Source: Cyanobacterium stanieri LEGE 03274 (GTDB lineage: Bacteria > Cyanobacteriota > Cyanobacteriia > Cyanobacteriales > Cyanobacteriaceae). Taken from it: DNA of 64,000 nucleotides. Position 1 is the first letter of the stretch; each line of letters opens with the position of its first letter. The stretch covers positions 62,001 through 126,000 of the forward strand of contig NZ_JADEWC010000005.1 of the NCBI RefSeq assembly GCF_015207825.1, read 5' to 3'. The position numbers and the translations under genes were made by a program. Positions 27,217 to 35,354 of this stretch are shown here, piece after piece. The notes under the pieces are model-generated. The model had not been told where the DNA came from. It was given only the letters and a program-made list of their open reading frames with translations, and did no database searches.

Positions 27217-27574
27217 AAATAATATCTGTTTTAATTAGTAACTCTTTTAATTCTCTCAAAAAATGCTCATAATTGCATTCCCTGGCATCAGATTTAACGG
27301 TAATCACGATTAGCCAGTTATAGGAAACATCGGGAAGTAAAGACCTGAAGGCAGATTTTATCTGTCTTTTAATACGGTTACGCACAACGGCTTTTTTACT
27401 AACTTTACGACTAATAGAAATTCCCAGCTTTGTAGAAACGGGACATACTAAAGAGTCTGAAACAATGGGCAAGGCTCTAATAATTAGATGACGACTATAG
27501 CGGCGAATACCCTGCTGGTAAACAGTTTGAAAATCCGACCGCTTTGTAAGTCGATGTCGTGACGGTAATCCCAC
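27206..27574 (-). CDS. rnpA: Ribonuclease P protein component
   Basis: 122 residues from a GTG (MGLPSRHRLTKRSDFQTVYQ). It contains the RNR motif region GISISRKVSKKAVVRNRIKR that binds the RNA subunit. It assists 5' maturation of tRNA. Upstream lies rpmH with a 54-base gap; downstream it overlaps the PH-domain gene. Confidence 0.95.
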   Translation of the reverse strand: MGLPSRHRLTKRSDFQTVYQQGIRRYSRHLIIRALPIVSDSLVCPVSTKLGISISRKVSKKAVVRNRIKRQIKSAFRSLLPDVSYNWLIVITVKSDARECNYEHFLRELKELLIKTDIIYGN

Positions 27575-27628
27575 TTGAATTTAGAGGATAAATGGATTGG
27601 ACGAATGAAAAAAAAATCAATTATTTTC

Positions 27629-27766
27629 TTATACAGCTAATCTTTGTCTGCCTTTACGACGACGAGCCTGAATCACTTTGCGTCCATCTTTGGTTCTCAT
27701 ACGGGCGCGAAAACCTGAAGTTCTTTTTTGTTTACGTCTAGTTCCGTTTAAAGTATGCTTACTCAA
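27629..27766 (-). CDS. rpmH: 50S ribosomal protein L34, TTG start
   Basis: 45 residues reading (M)[19 protein letters not shown], then [20 protein letters not shown] and QRLAV, a full L34. The only suitable start is TTG at 27766-27764, with GGAGG five bases upstream. First gene of the rpmH-rnpA-PH-yidC-jag unit. Confidence 0.97.
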   Translation of the reverse strand: MSKHTLNGTRRKQKRTSGFRARMRTKDGRKVIQARRRKGRQRLAV

Positions 27767-27860
27767 TTTTTCCTCCTGATAATCCTTAGTAAAAAAAACA
27801 GCATCTTACATTATAAGGCACAATGTTATTTCCCGTCCATAGACGATTGACTGAGATTAA

Positions 27861-27878
27861 TTTACAAAACTTTACGGA
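27861..27878 (+). promoter_or_regulatory. HLR1-like motif upstream of crtR
   Basis: TTTACAAA, two bases, TTTACGGA. The known HLR1 element bound by the response regulator RpaB is two copies of (G/T)TTACA(T/A)(T/A) two bases apart; the first copy fits fully and the second in five of eight positions. It lies 67 bases before the crtR ATG. High-light control of crtR would make sense; this is inference. Confidence 0.4.
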
Positions 27879-27944
27879 ATAGGCAAAAATATTGTAAACT
27901 ACCACAAGAAAATAAATTACTAAAGGAAGGAGAAAACAATAGCA

Positions 27945-28829
27945 ATGCAGTCGTCCGCATCTGTATTGAGAACAACAATACCAAAAGAATATTTAAAAGC
28001 TCCCGATGGCCTTAATCCTAATGTCATCATGTTCATCAGCGCAATATTATTAATTACTCTCTCCACTTGTGGTTATTTTTTATGGGGATTACCTGGTTGG
28101 GTTTGTTTTTGTGCCAACGTTTTAGCGTTGCATCTCTCAGGCACGGTAATTCATGATGCTTCCCACAATAGTGGACACCGCAATCGTATTATAAATGCAA
28201 TTTTGGGTCATGGCAGCGCTTTGATGTTGGGCTTTGCTTTTCCTGTGTTTACAAGGGTACATTTACAACACCATGCTAATGTTAATGATCCTGAGAATGA
28301 TCCTGATCATTTTGTTTCCACAGGGGGACCTTTGTGGATGATTGCCGCTAGGTTTTTCTACCATGAGATATTTTTCTTCAAACGCAGATTATGGCGTAAA
28401 TATGAGCTTCTGGAGTGGTTTTTAAGTCGTTTATTTTTATTTACTATTGTTTTCCTCGGAATTCACTATGGTTTTATTGGCTATGTGATGAATTTTTGGT
28501 TTGTACCTGCTTTGGTGGTAGGTATTGCATTGGGGTTATTTTTTGATTATTTACCTCATCGCCCTTTTAAGGAAACCAATCGATGGAAAAATGCAAGGGT
28601 GTATCCTGGCAAGATATTAAATATTTTGATTTTAGGGCAGAATTATCATTTAATTCATCATCTTTGGCCTTCTATTCCTTGGTATAAATATCAATCTGCT
28701 TATTATGCGGCGAAACCTATTTTAGATGCAAAAGGTTGTGATCAATCTTTGGATTTGATGAATGGGAAGAATTTTGGCAGTTTCCTTTATGATATTTTCC
28801 TTGGTATTCGTTTTCACGGGAAACACTAA
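27945..28829 (+). CDS. crtR: Beta-carotene hydroxylase CrtR
   Basis: 294 residues, a membrane di-iron hydroxylase of the desaturase type. Histidine boxes are HDASH (70-74), HLQHH (106-110) and HLIHH near 236-240, with four or so hydrophobic helices between. CrtR adds 3-hydroxyl groups to beta-carotene to form zeaxanthin and also serves myxoxanthophyll synthesis. GGAGAA precedes the ATG. The gene stands alone, divergent from rpmH, with an HLR1-like motif upstream. Confidence 0.95.
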   Translation: MQSSASVLRTTIPKEYLKAPDGLNPNVIMFISAILLITLSTCGYFLWGLPGWVCFCANVLALHLSGTVIHDASHNSGHRNRIINAILGHGSALMLGFAFPVFTRVHLQHHANVNDPENDPDHFVSTGGPLWMIAARFFYHEIFFFKRRLWRKYELLEWFLSRLFLFTIVFLGIHYGFIGYVMNFWFVPALVVGIALGLFFDYLPHRPFKETNRWKNARVYPGKILNILILGQNYHLIHHLWPSIPWYKYQSAYYAAKPILDAKGCDQSLDLMNGKNFGSFLYDIFLGIRFHGKH

Positions 28830-29161
28830 ATAATTGACAATGAACAATGGACAATGGACAATTAAGAGATCTTCAATCTCAGTTTTTTATCTGAAATTAA
28901 CAAAAATCTCAATAATAAAAATTGACCATTTATCAAACTCTTAGATGATAGTAAATTTTGCTATTTCTCGCTTTTAAGTAATCTCCGTTGATGACTATAG
29001 TTAAAAGTATGGTTGGTTTTTGGTTTACAGGTTGTAAGTATTAAATTGATAAGGGCTAAGGGAGATGGGGAGTGATCATTTATCTAGTAAAGGATAATTG
29101 TTCATTGTCAATTATCTCCCGTGTTAACCTTAGAAGGTTATCTCAAACTCAAGTTATTTAT
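28830..29161. other. Intergenic region with repeats and hairpins
   Basis: 332 bases between convergent crtR and the copper ATPase. A heptanucleotide repeat occupies 28832-28864 and a short one 29095-29114. GAGAT-CTTCA-ATCTC followed by AGTTTTTT (28866-28888) is a probable crtR terminator. GGGAGAT (29060-29066) and ATCTCCC (29114-29120) form a longer-range inverted repeat. No gene seen. Confidence 0.6.
28832..28864. repeat. Heptanucleotide tandem repeat
   Basis: TTGACAA, TGAACAA, TGGACAA, TGGACAA, TT in exact seven-base phase, just after the crtR stop. Confidence 0.8.
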
Positions 29162-31420
29162 TTAACTAAAAACTTTGGTTTTACGGAGTCTGAGGGCGTT
29201 TGTGACTACAGAAACTGAACTAAATGCCATGGCAGCCCCTGCGATGATGGGGTTTAAAAGTAGTCCGAAGAAGGGATAAAATACCCCTGCGGCTACGGGA
29301 ATCCCAATCACGTTATAGATGTAGGCAAAAAAGAGATTTTGTTTGATGTTATTCATAGTTGCTCGACTAAGGGCGATCGCCTTTACAATGGTTTTTAGAT
29401 CTCCTGAGATTAAAGTTATATCGCTAGAGGCGATCGCCACATCTGTTCCCGTACCAATGGCAAAGCCTACATCTGCTTGAGCTAGGGCAGGAGCATCATT
29501 GATGCCATCCCCCACCATCGCCACCAGATGCCCTGTATTTTGCTGTATTTCCCGAATTTTGTCAGTTTTTTCCTCAGGACGCACTTGGGCAAAGAAACGA
29601 CGAATACCCACCTCTGAGGCAATGTTTTCTGCGGTGCGTTGATTGTCCCCCGTCAACATAATCACCTCCAAACCCTGCCTTTGTAGTTGTTGCACCGCCT
29701 CCCGAGAACTTTCTTTCAGGGCATCAGAGAGCGCCATTAACCCTTCAATTTCTTGATCAACCACTATCCAAGCATTGGTTTTCGTAAATACTTCCTCAGG
29801 GATAATATTTTCTAACTTCACGGTATCAATGCCCAACTTCTCAAACCATTTTTGCGTACCCACTTGCACAAAATGACCATCAATAAAACCTTGCACTCCG
29901 CATCCTGACACCGCTTCAAAATCAGTCACCCCATCATCAAGACTAATTTCTTGTTTTTTGGCATATGCGACGATGGCTTCTGCCAAAGGATGTTCCGAAT
30001 TTTTTTCGAGGGTTGCCACCAAACGCAATATATTTTGTTCAAAAGCACTACCCTTGAGGGTGATAAAATCGGTGACAACGGGCTTTCCTTCGGTTAAAGT
30101 ACCTGTTTTATCAAGGACAATGGTTTTGATACGGTGGGCTAACTCCAAACTACCTGCATCCTTAATCAAGATACCCTGTTTTGCTCCCAATCCTGTGCCA
30201 ACCATGATAGATGTGGGAGTGGCTAAACCAAGGGCGCAGGGACAAGCGATAATTAATACAGTAACCGAGGCGATGAGGGCAAAGGTGAAGTTACCTCCTA
30301 TCAACCACCATGCTAGAAAGGTAACCATGGCAATGACAATCACCACTGGCACAAACCATGAGGTAATTTGATCAGCTAATTTTTGGATGGGTGCTTTACT
30401 GCCTTGGGCTTGTTTTACCAGTTCGACAATTTGAGCTAAAACGGTGTCTTTGCCCACCCTTGTAGCTTGGAATTGAAAACTACCTGTTTTGTTGATGGTG
30501 GCGCCGATGACTTCTTGCCCTACGTTACGGCGTACGGGTTCGGATTCCCCTGTCACCATGCTTTCATCGATGGAGGATTCTCCTTGGGTGATGATGCCAT
30601 CTACGGGGATTTTTTCTCCCGGACGTACGAGGATAATATCGTTTAGTTGTACGTCCTCGATGGGAATGTCTTGCTCTTTTCCGTCTTTGATTACCCGAGC
30701 GGTTTTTGCTCCCAGTTGCAATAGTTGGGTAATGGCTTCGGATGTTTGTCTTTTGGCTCGATGTTCGAGCAGTCTGCCGAGTAATAATAGGGTGATAATG
30801 ACGGCGGCGGTTTCGTAGTAAACCATGGCATGGATTCCTTCTCTTTCGATTATTTCTGGAAAGAAGGTGATGAAGAGGGAATAAAAATAGGCGGCACCTG
30901 TACCAAGGGATACAAGGGTGTCCATGGTGGCGCTACCGTGGCGGATAGAGGCGATCGCCCCTTGCCAAAAGGATTGTCCACACAGGAATAACACGGGAGT
31001 GGCTAAAACTAACTGTAATAAGGGGCTTTGAAACCACATGGGGATAAATGGTATTTCTAACCCTGTCATCATGGGTAAGGATGAAATCATCAGCAAAACG
31101 CTGAGAATTATCCCGATAATTAATCTATTTAATAGTATCTTTTCGTGACGTTTATGGGCGATCGCCTCTTGTTCTGGATTTATGCCTTCGGGGGGCAAGG
31201 CAAACGCTTGATAACCTGCATCTTGCACCGCTTTGATAATATTTTTCACGGTGGTTTGTTGAGGGTTATATTTAACCGTCGCTTCCGCAATGGCAAAATT
31301 TACCATACATTCCTCTACCCCTACCACCTTATTAATAGAATTTTCAATTTTCCCAGCACAGGCGGCGCACCCCATGCCCTCTAATTTCAGAGTTTCTTTT
31401 TCCTGTGTATTCCTAACCAT
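29162..31420 (-). CDS. Copper-translocating P1B-type ATPase
   Basis: 752 residues. One N-terminal heavy-metal domain with GMGCAAC (16-22), eight membrane helices, TGES (290-293), the metal-passage CPC (393-395), the phosphorylation site DKTGT (437-441), the HP motif in SEHPLAEA and [11 protein letters not shown] plus a C-terminal [15 protein letters not shown] are typical of Cu(I) pumps. Cyanobacteria have two, CtaA (cytoplasmic membrane) and PacS (thylakoid), which feed plastocyanin and cytochrome oxidase; I cannot separate them here. petE lies 21 kb away. Confidence 0.95.
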   Translation of the reverse strand: MVRNTQEKETLKLEGMGCAACAGKIENSINKVVGVEECMVNFAIAEATVKYNPQQTTVKNIIKAVQDAGYQAFALPPEGINPEQEAIAHKRHEKILLNRLIIGIILSVLLMISSLPMMTGLEIPFIPMWFQSPLLQLVLATPVLFLCGQSFWQGAIASIRHGSATMDTLVSLGTGAAYFYSLFITFFPEIIEREGIHAMVYYETAAVIITLLLLGRLLEHRAKRQTSEAITQLLQLGAKTARVIKDGKEQDIPIEDVQLNDIILVRPGEKIPVDGIITQGESSIDESMVTGESEPVRRNVGQEVIGATINKTGSFQFQATRVGKDTVLAQIVELVKQAQGSKAPIQKLADQITSWFVPVVIVIAMVTFLAWWLIGGNFTFALIASVTVLIIACPCALGLATPTSIMVGTGLGAKQGILIKDAGSLELAHRIKTIVLDKTGTLTEGKPVVTDFITLKGSAFEQNILRLVATLEKNSEHPLAEAIVAYAKKQEISLDDGVTDFEAVSGCGVQGFIDGHFVQVGTQKWFEKLGIDTVKLENIIPEEVFTKTNAWIVVDQEIEGLMALSDALKESSREAVQQLQRQGLEVIMLTGDNQRTAENIASEVGIRRFFAQVRPEEKTDKIREIQQNTGHLVAMVGDGINDAPALAQADVGFAIGTGTDVAIASSDITLISGDLKTIVKAIALSRATMNNIKQNLFFAYIYNVIGIPVAAGVFYPFFGLLLNPIIAGAAMAFSSVSVVTNALRLRKTKVFS

Positions 31421-31614
31421 TATTTATGCTCATTTTTGCTCACTAATATCAGCATAAAGTCTCTAGTTAACTGTAAGGTTTAGTTTTTTTTACAAAACTT
31501 AATTTTTAGAAAGTAGCGATACCCCCCCATTAGCTAATTAAGAAAACTCAGACTTCCATGGCTAGTGCTATACAATGAAAAATATAGATTAGAAATAATA
31601 GGAGTAAACGAGTT

Positions 31615-32454
31615 TTGAATCGTCAAACAACCAATATATCTTCACTAATAGCAGCTATAGTAACCGCTTTTATTGTATTTATTGGACTTAATTCTTTCGT
31701 CATCATTAACCCTGGGCAAACAGGAGTTTTAAGCATCCTTGGTAAAGCCCAAGATCAACCATTGTTAGAGGGTATCCACTTTAAACCTCCCGTTATCTCA
31801 GCGGTGGATGTTTATGATGTCACGGTACAAAAATTTGAAGTACCTGCCCAAAGTTCTACCAAAGATTTACAAGATTTATCGGCTAGTTTTGCCATTAACT
31901 TCCGTCTTGATCCTGTTAAAGTAGTGGAAATTAGAAGAACTCAGGGAACTCTACAAAATATTGTAGCTAAAATTATTGCTCCTCAAACCCAAGAATCTTT
32001 TAAAATTGCGGCGGCTAAGCGCACCGTGGAAGAAGCAATCACCAAGCGAAGTGAGTTAAAGGAGGATTTTGATAATGCCCTTAATTCTCGTCTGGATAAA
32101 TACGGTATCATTGTTTTGGATACCAGTGTAGTTGATCTTGCTTTTTCTCCCGAGTTTGCTAAGGCGGTGGAAGATAAACAAATCGCTGAACAACGTTCTC
32201 AAAGGGCTGTTTATATTGCCAAAGAAGCCGAACAAGAAGCCCAAGCCGACATCAACCGTGCTAAAGGTAGAGCCGAAGCTCAAAGGTTATTAGCTGAAAC
32301 CCTTAAGGCACAAGGAGGCGACCTAGTGTTACAAAAAGAGGCGATCGAAGCATGGCGCAACGGTGGTTCTCAGATGCCTAAAGTATTGGTTATGGGTGGA
32401 GACTCTAAAAATAGTGTTCCTTTCTTATTCAATCTCAATGATGTAGCTAATTAA
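31615..32454 (+). CDS. Prohibitin-family (SPFH/band 7) membrane protein
   Basis: 279 residues from a TTG at 31615 with AGGAG upstream; no ATG fits. An N-terminal membrane anchor (ISSLIAAIVTAFIVFIGLNS) is followed by an SPFH domain (NPGQTGVLSILGKAQDQPLL to about 180) and a long alanine/glutamate-rich coiled coil (KAVEDKQIAEQRSQRAVYIA). Prohibitins form large ring or cage assemblies in the membrane and in some bacteria bind FtsH. The Synechocystis relative is a prohibitin of uncertain function. Confidence 0.9.
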   Translation: MNRQTTNISSLIAAIVTAFIVFIGLNSFVIINPGQTGVLSILGKAQDQPLLEGIHFKPPVISAVDVYDVTVQKFEVPAQSSTKDLQDLSASFAINFRLDPVKVVEIRRTQGTLQNIVAKIIAPQTQESFKIAAAKRTVEEAITKRSELKEDFDNALNSRLDKYGIIVLDTSVVDLAFSPEFAKAVEDKQIAEQRSQRAVYIAKEAEQEAQADINRAKGRAEAQRLLAETLKAQGGDLVLQKEAIEAWRNGGSQMPKVLVMGGDSKNSVPFLFNLNDVAN

Positions 32455-32476
32455 TCTTAATATATAGATCAAAAAA

Positions 32477-32494
32477 GGTGGGTATTGCCCCACC
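32477..32494. terminator. Hairpin terminator and recurring palindrome
   Basis: GGTGGG-TATTGC-CCCACC-type hairpin between the convergent prohibitin and GmrSD-like genes. On the minus strand it is followed by TTTTTT. The same sequence type occurs at 50241-50262. Confidence 0.65.
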
Positions 32495-32501
32495 CTACAG
32501 A

Positions 32502-34547
32502 TTACTTGGCATATTTAATAATTAATTCTTCTTCTAAATCAAATAATTTTAGAGCATATTTAATTTTTTCAAATTTACTATTACTATCTAAATTTCCCTC
32601 TATATAAAAATTATTGCTAATAGGTACACTTTGCCTTAAACTATTTTTGTTTTTTTCATCTTTTAAAATAATTTTTTGCCCTAAATCGGAATTAAAAAAT
32701 ATTTCTGAATTTTGCTCAAATAATTTTTTAAATACTTCTGCATATAGTTTAGCTACTTCTTTAATTTGTAATTTCTCATCACAAAAAATTGCATACTCAA
32801 GTTTTTTACCCTTTGGCTCATCGGCATCAAAAATATTAACTTCCTCTGTTTCTTTATCGTTAATATCAATATCAGGATAACACCAGATTTTTAAAAAGTT
32901 TTTAGCCAAATCATTAAAACGTTTCTGAATCTCACTTTTATCCCATTTATCAAGATCCTCTAAATACTTATTAAGGTTTAAATTGCTGTGTTTATATCCA
33001 TAGTCTTTTAAGTCTCTTTTTTCAAGAAAAGACTTATTTTTTAACTGAGCATTTACCCCAGATAAGGTTAAATTTGCTAATGTATGTAAATAATTATTTT
33101 TAATATCATCAAATTCCTCTTTACCTAAATCTTTTAACCATTGTGGATCTGGATTTTGAGGAAAAATATGTTCTATAGTAATTTTATTATCTAATATTAC
33201 GGGTTCAAAGTTTTGGTAATATTCTAATTTTTCTAATAAATAAGTCCTATTTTTAGATTTTATATTATAAACATCTTTAAATTTGAGAGCGTCTAAAACC
33301 TCTTTGTTGTTGGGAAATCTTTGACTTCCTTTTTTTTGTAATAGGGCTTTTTGTAGAGAAAATAAATAATTATTTGTATCTATTTTTTCATACAAATTCA
33401 TAAAAATTTTATTTAAGCTATTGGTACTTAAGCCGATGATAAATCTTCTCCACACAAAAGATTGAACCACAAGAAGAATCTGAATAAAAGTATGTTTGTC
33501 TATTATTGTTTCTTCAAAATCAAAATAAACCTGCATTAGAAAAGGATAAGCTACATTTATTTCAAGGCGATTTATATACTCTAAGTCTTTTCTGATGTCT
33601 GTATCTTTTTCATTTTTAGGGTTGATTAATTTATTATAGTATTTAGCAAACCTTTTGATGGTTTTTAAAACTTCTTCTAAATTAACTTTATCTGGATATT
33701 TATTTTTAAATTCCTCATAAACTTTTGACTTATTGGAAATATTTTTATGGATTAAGGTTAAATAATCTCGAATAAAATCAGATACTTTACTAATATTTTT
33801 TACCTCATCCCTAGCTAAGTTTTCAATAATTAGCCAATAATCCTGATAAACTCTTTGTTGCTCATCAAGGTTTAAATCCATTAAAATATAATTTCTAATT
33901 AAATCAGCTTGAGACAAATCTAATCCTGTAGAATTGAGGCTTTCAAAGATTCTTTGAGGATCATCTTTTCCCCTTTCCAAAGATATTTCTACAAATATTA
34001 GTTTCTCTAAACCTTTTAAAACTACTTTATAATTATCTTCAATAATATTTTTTTCAAAGTAGTTAAAGTTGTCAATTATTTTAGAATAACTTGTAATTTC
34101 TTCTGTGCGATCGCCCCGAATCAAATATTTTAAAGCTCCGTCATTATCTGAAGTTAATTTTAACTTTACTTTTTGTTCATCTTGTTTAACATATTGATTA
34201 ACAATGTAAGTATTAAGAATCTCATTTGCAGTTTCTTCAATACCTAACTTTTTCGCTAAATGATAAATAGCTAAATAAACTAAAGTAATAGTCGTTAAAC
34301 GTTGTTGCCCATCAATTATAGTTAACTCTCTGACAGTAGCAACAGTATGTAAATCATCATGAATAAAAACAATTCCCCCAATAAAATGGGTATTAATATT
34401 ATCATTATTTCCTATGTCTAGGATGTCATTTAAAAGTTGCTCACATTGAGGAATAGACCAATCATAATTTCGTTGATAAACGGGGATAACAAACTGAGTT
34501 TTATACTGCTCTAAAAATTGAATTATTTTTGTTTCGTTTGCTTTCAT
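32502..34547 (-). CDS. DUF262/DUF1524 protein, GmrSD-like putative defence nuclease
   Basis: 681 residues. The N-terminal DUF262 domain shows VYQRNYDW (23-30) and the IDGQQRLTT motif (about 78-86), as in the nucleotide-driven GmrS half. The C-terminal DUF1524 domain has the HNH-like ITIEHIFPQNPDPQW and a downstream asparagine (LTLSGVNAQLKNKSF), as in the GmrD half. Fused GmrSD proteins cleave modified DNA in some bacteria. The last 110 residues form an extra domain I do not recognise. The gene stands alone and is more AT-rich than its neighbours, suggesting acquisition. Confidence 0.85.
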   Translation of the reverse strand: MKANETKIIQFLEQYKTQFVIPVYQRNYDWSIPQCEQLLNDILDIGNNDNINTHFIGGIVFIHDDLHTVATVRELTIIDGQQRLTTITLVYLAIYHLAKKLGIEETANEILNTYIVNQYVKQDEQKVKLKLTSDNDGALKYLIRGDRTEEITSYSKIIDNFNYFEKNIIEDNYKVVLKGLEKLIFVEISLERGKDDPQRIFESLNSTGLDLSQADLIRNYILMDLNLDEQQRVYQDYWLIIENLARDEVKNISKVSDFIRDYLTLIHKNISNKSKVYEEFKNKYPDKVNLEEVLKTIKRFAKYYNKLINPKNEKDTDIRKDLEYINRLEINVAYPFLMQVYFDFEETIIDKHTFIQILLVVQSFVWRRFIIGLSTNSLNKIFMNLYEKIDTNNYLFSLQKALLQKKGSQRFPNNKEVLDALKFKDVYNIKSKNRTYLLEKLEYYQNFEPVILDNKITIEHIFPQNPDPQWLKDLGKEEFDDIKNNYLHTLANLTLSGVNAQLKNKSFLEKRDLKDYGYKHSNLNLNKYLEDLDKWDKSEIQKRFNDLAKNFLKIWCYPDIDINDKETEEVNIFDADEPKGKKLEYAIFCDEKLQIKEVAKLYAEVFKKLFEQNSEIFFNSDLGQKIILKDEKNKNSLRQSVPISNNFYIEGNLDSNSKFEKIKYALKLFDLEEELIIKYAK

Positions 34548-34601
34548 TCCTACAACGTTTATACTTGCTTAATATCAAATCTAAATTATAGTATGCACCG
34601 C

Positions 34602-34630
34602 GGGGGTTCAATATCATATGTTCAACCCCC
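34602..34630. terminator. GGGGGTT/AACCCCC hairpin
   Basis: GGGGGTT (34602-34608) pairs with AACCCCC (34624-34630) over a 15-base loop that is itself partly palindromic (ATATCATAT). It lies 24 bases downstream of the minus-strand gene ending at 34655. There is no T run, so a repeat rather than a terminator is possible. Confidence 0.4.
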
Positions 34631-34654
34631 ATCCTCTTTCAGGAAATATTGACG

Positions 34655-35206
34655 TTATCTATCTTCAGGCACTAACTCACTATTAAACTCATTGAAAGTT
34701 TTTCTTTTTAGTTGCACAGATTCCGAGCGAGGTAAAAGATTAAATAAATCTCTTAAAACATCGTCCACTTCTTCAAACTCGATGATACCTTTGCCGTTAT
34801 AAATCTCTTTTTTATTCTGGTCTAAAATTACTGTCTGAGGGATAACACCTTCGTAGTAGTACCCCACCTCATCGGGGCTATAACTTTTTTTCATGGGAAT
34901 AGTATCGACATTGACAGGGATGATACTTGCCGCCCGTCCATAGAATTCTTGAAAACGAGAAACAATAAAAGCAAATTCCTTGGAGTCGCTATTGTCATCC
35001 AAATAATAAACCAAGATGGCTGGTAATTGCCGTTCAAAAGATTGTTTGAGAGTAAGACGGGGGGGTACTAATGAGCCATTTCCAGCATATACCACAAAAA
35101 TATTACCATCGTAGCGATCGCTATCTATCTCTGCCATACTACTTAAAGGATAACTAGCCCATAAACAAAGACAGGACAAAAAAATTAAAATAACTCTTTT
35201 TAACAT
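34655..35206 (-). CDS. Thioredoxin-like photosystem I accumulation factor
   Basis: 183 residues from the ATG at 35206-35204; a TTG 15 codons upstream is less likely. A signal or membrane segment (LKRVILIFLSCLCLWASYPL) is followed by a thioredoxin-like fold (NIFVVYAGNGSLVPPRLTL, LPAILVYYLDDNSDSKEF, VIPQTVILDQNKKEIYNGKG) without a CxxC. This matches cyanobacterial proteins named thylakoid photosystem I accumulation factor (Slr1796 type, from memory). Likely thylakoid-associated. Confidence 0.75.
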   Translation of the reverse strand: MLKRVILIFLSCLCLWASYPLSSMAEIDSDRYDGNIFVVYAGNGSLVPPRLTLKQSFERQLPAILVYYLDDNSDSKEFAFIVSRFQEFYGRAASIIPVNVDTIPMKKSYSPDEVGYYYEGVIPQTVILDQNKKEIYNGKGIIEFEEVDDVLRDLFNLLPRSESVQLKRKTFNEFNSELVPEDR

Positions 35207-35354
35207 CAGAATAATCAAAAAATTAATAACTATATTTTTTTCAACAAACAATTATCTTATCACTCTCGCTCTATTTAGGGATTTTTGAAAAAGTGTTTGA
35301 GATAGGCAATGGGGGAATTGTTAACATTGTGACATTGCCATAATTAGTTATTAG

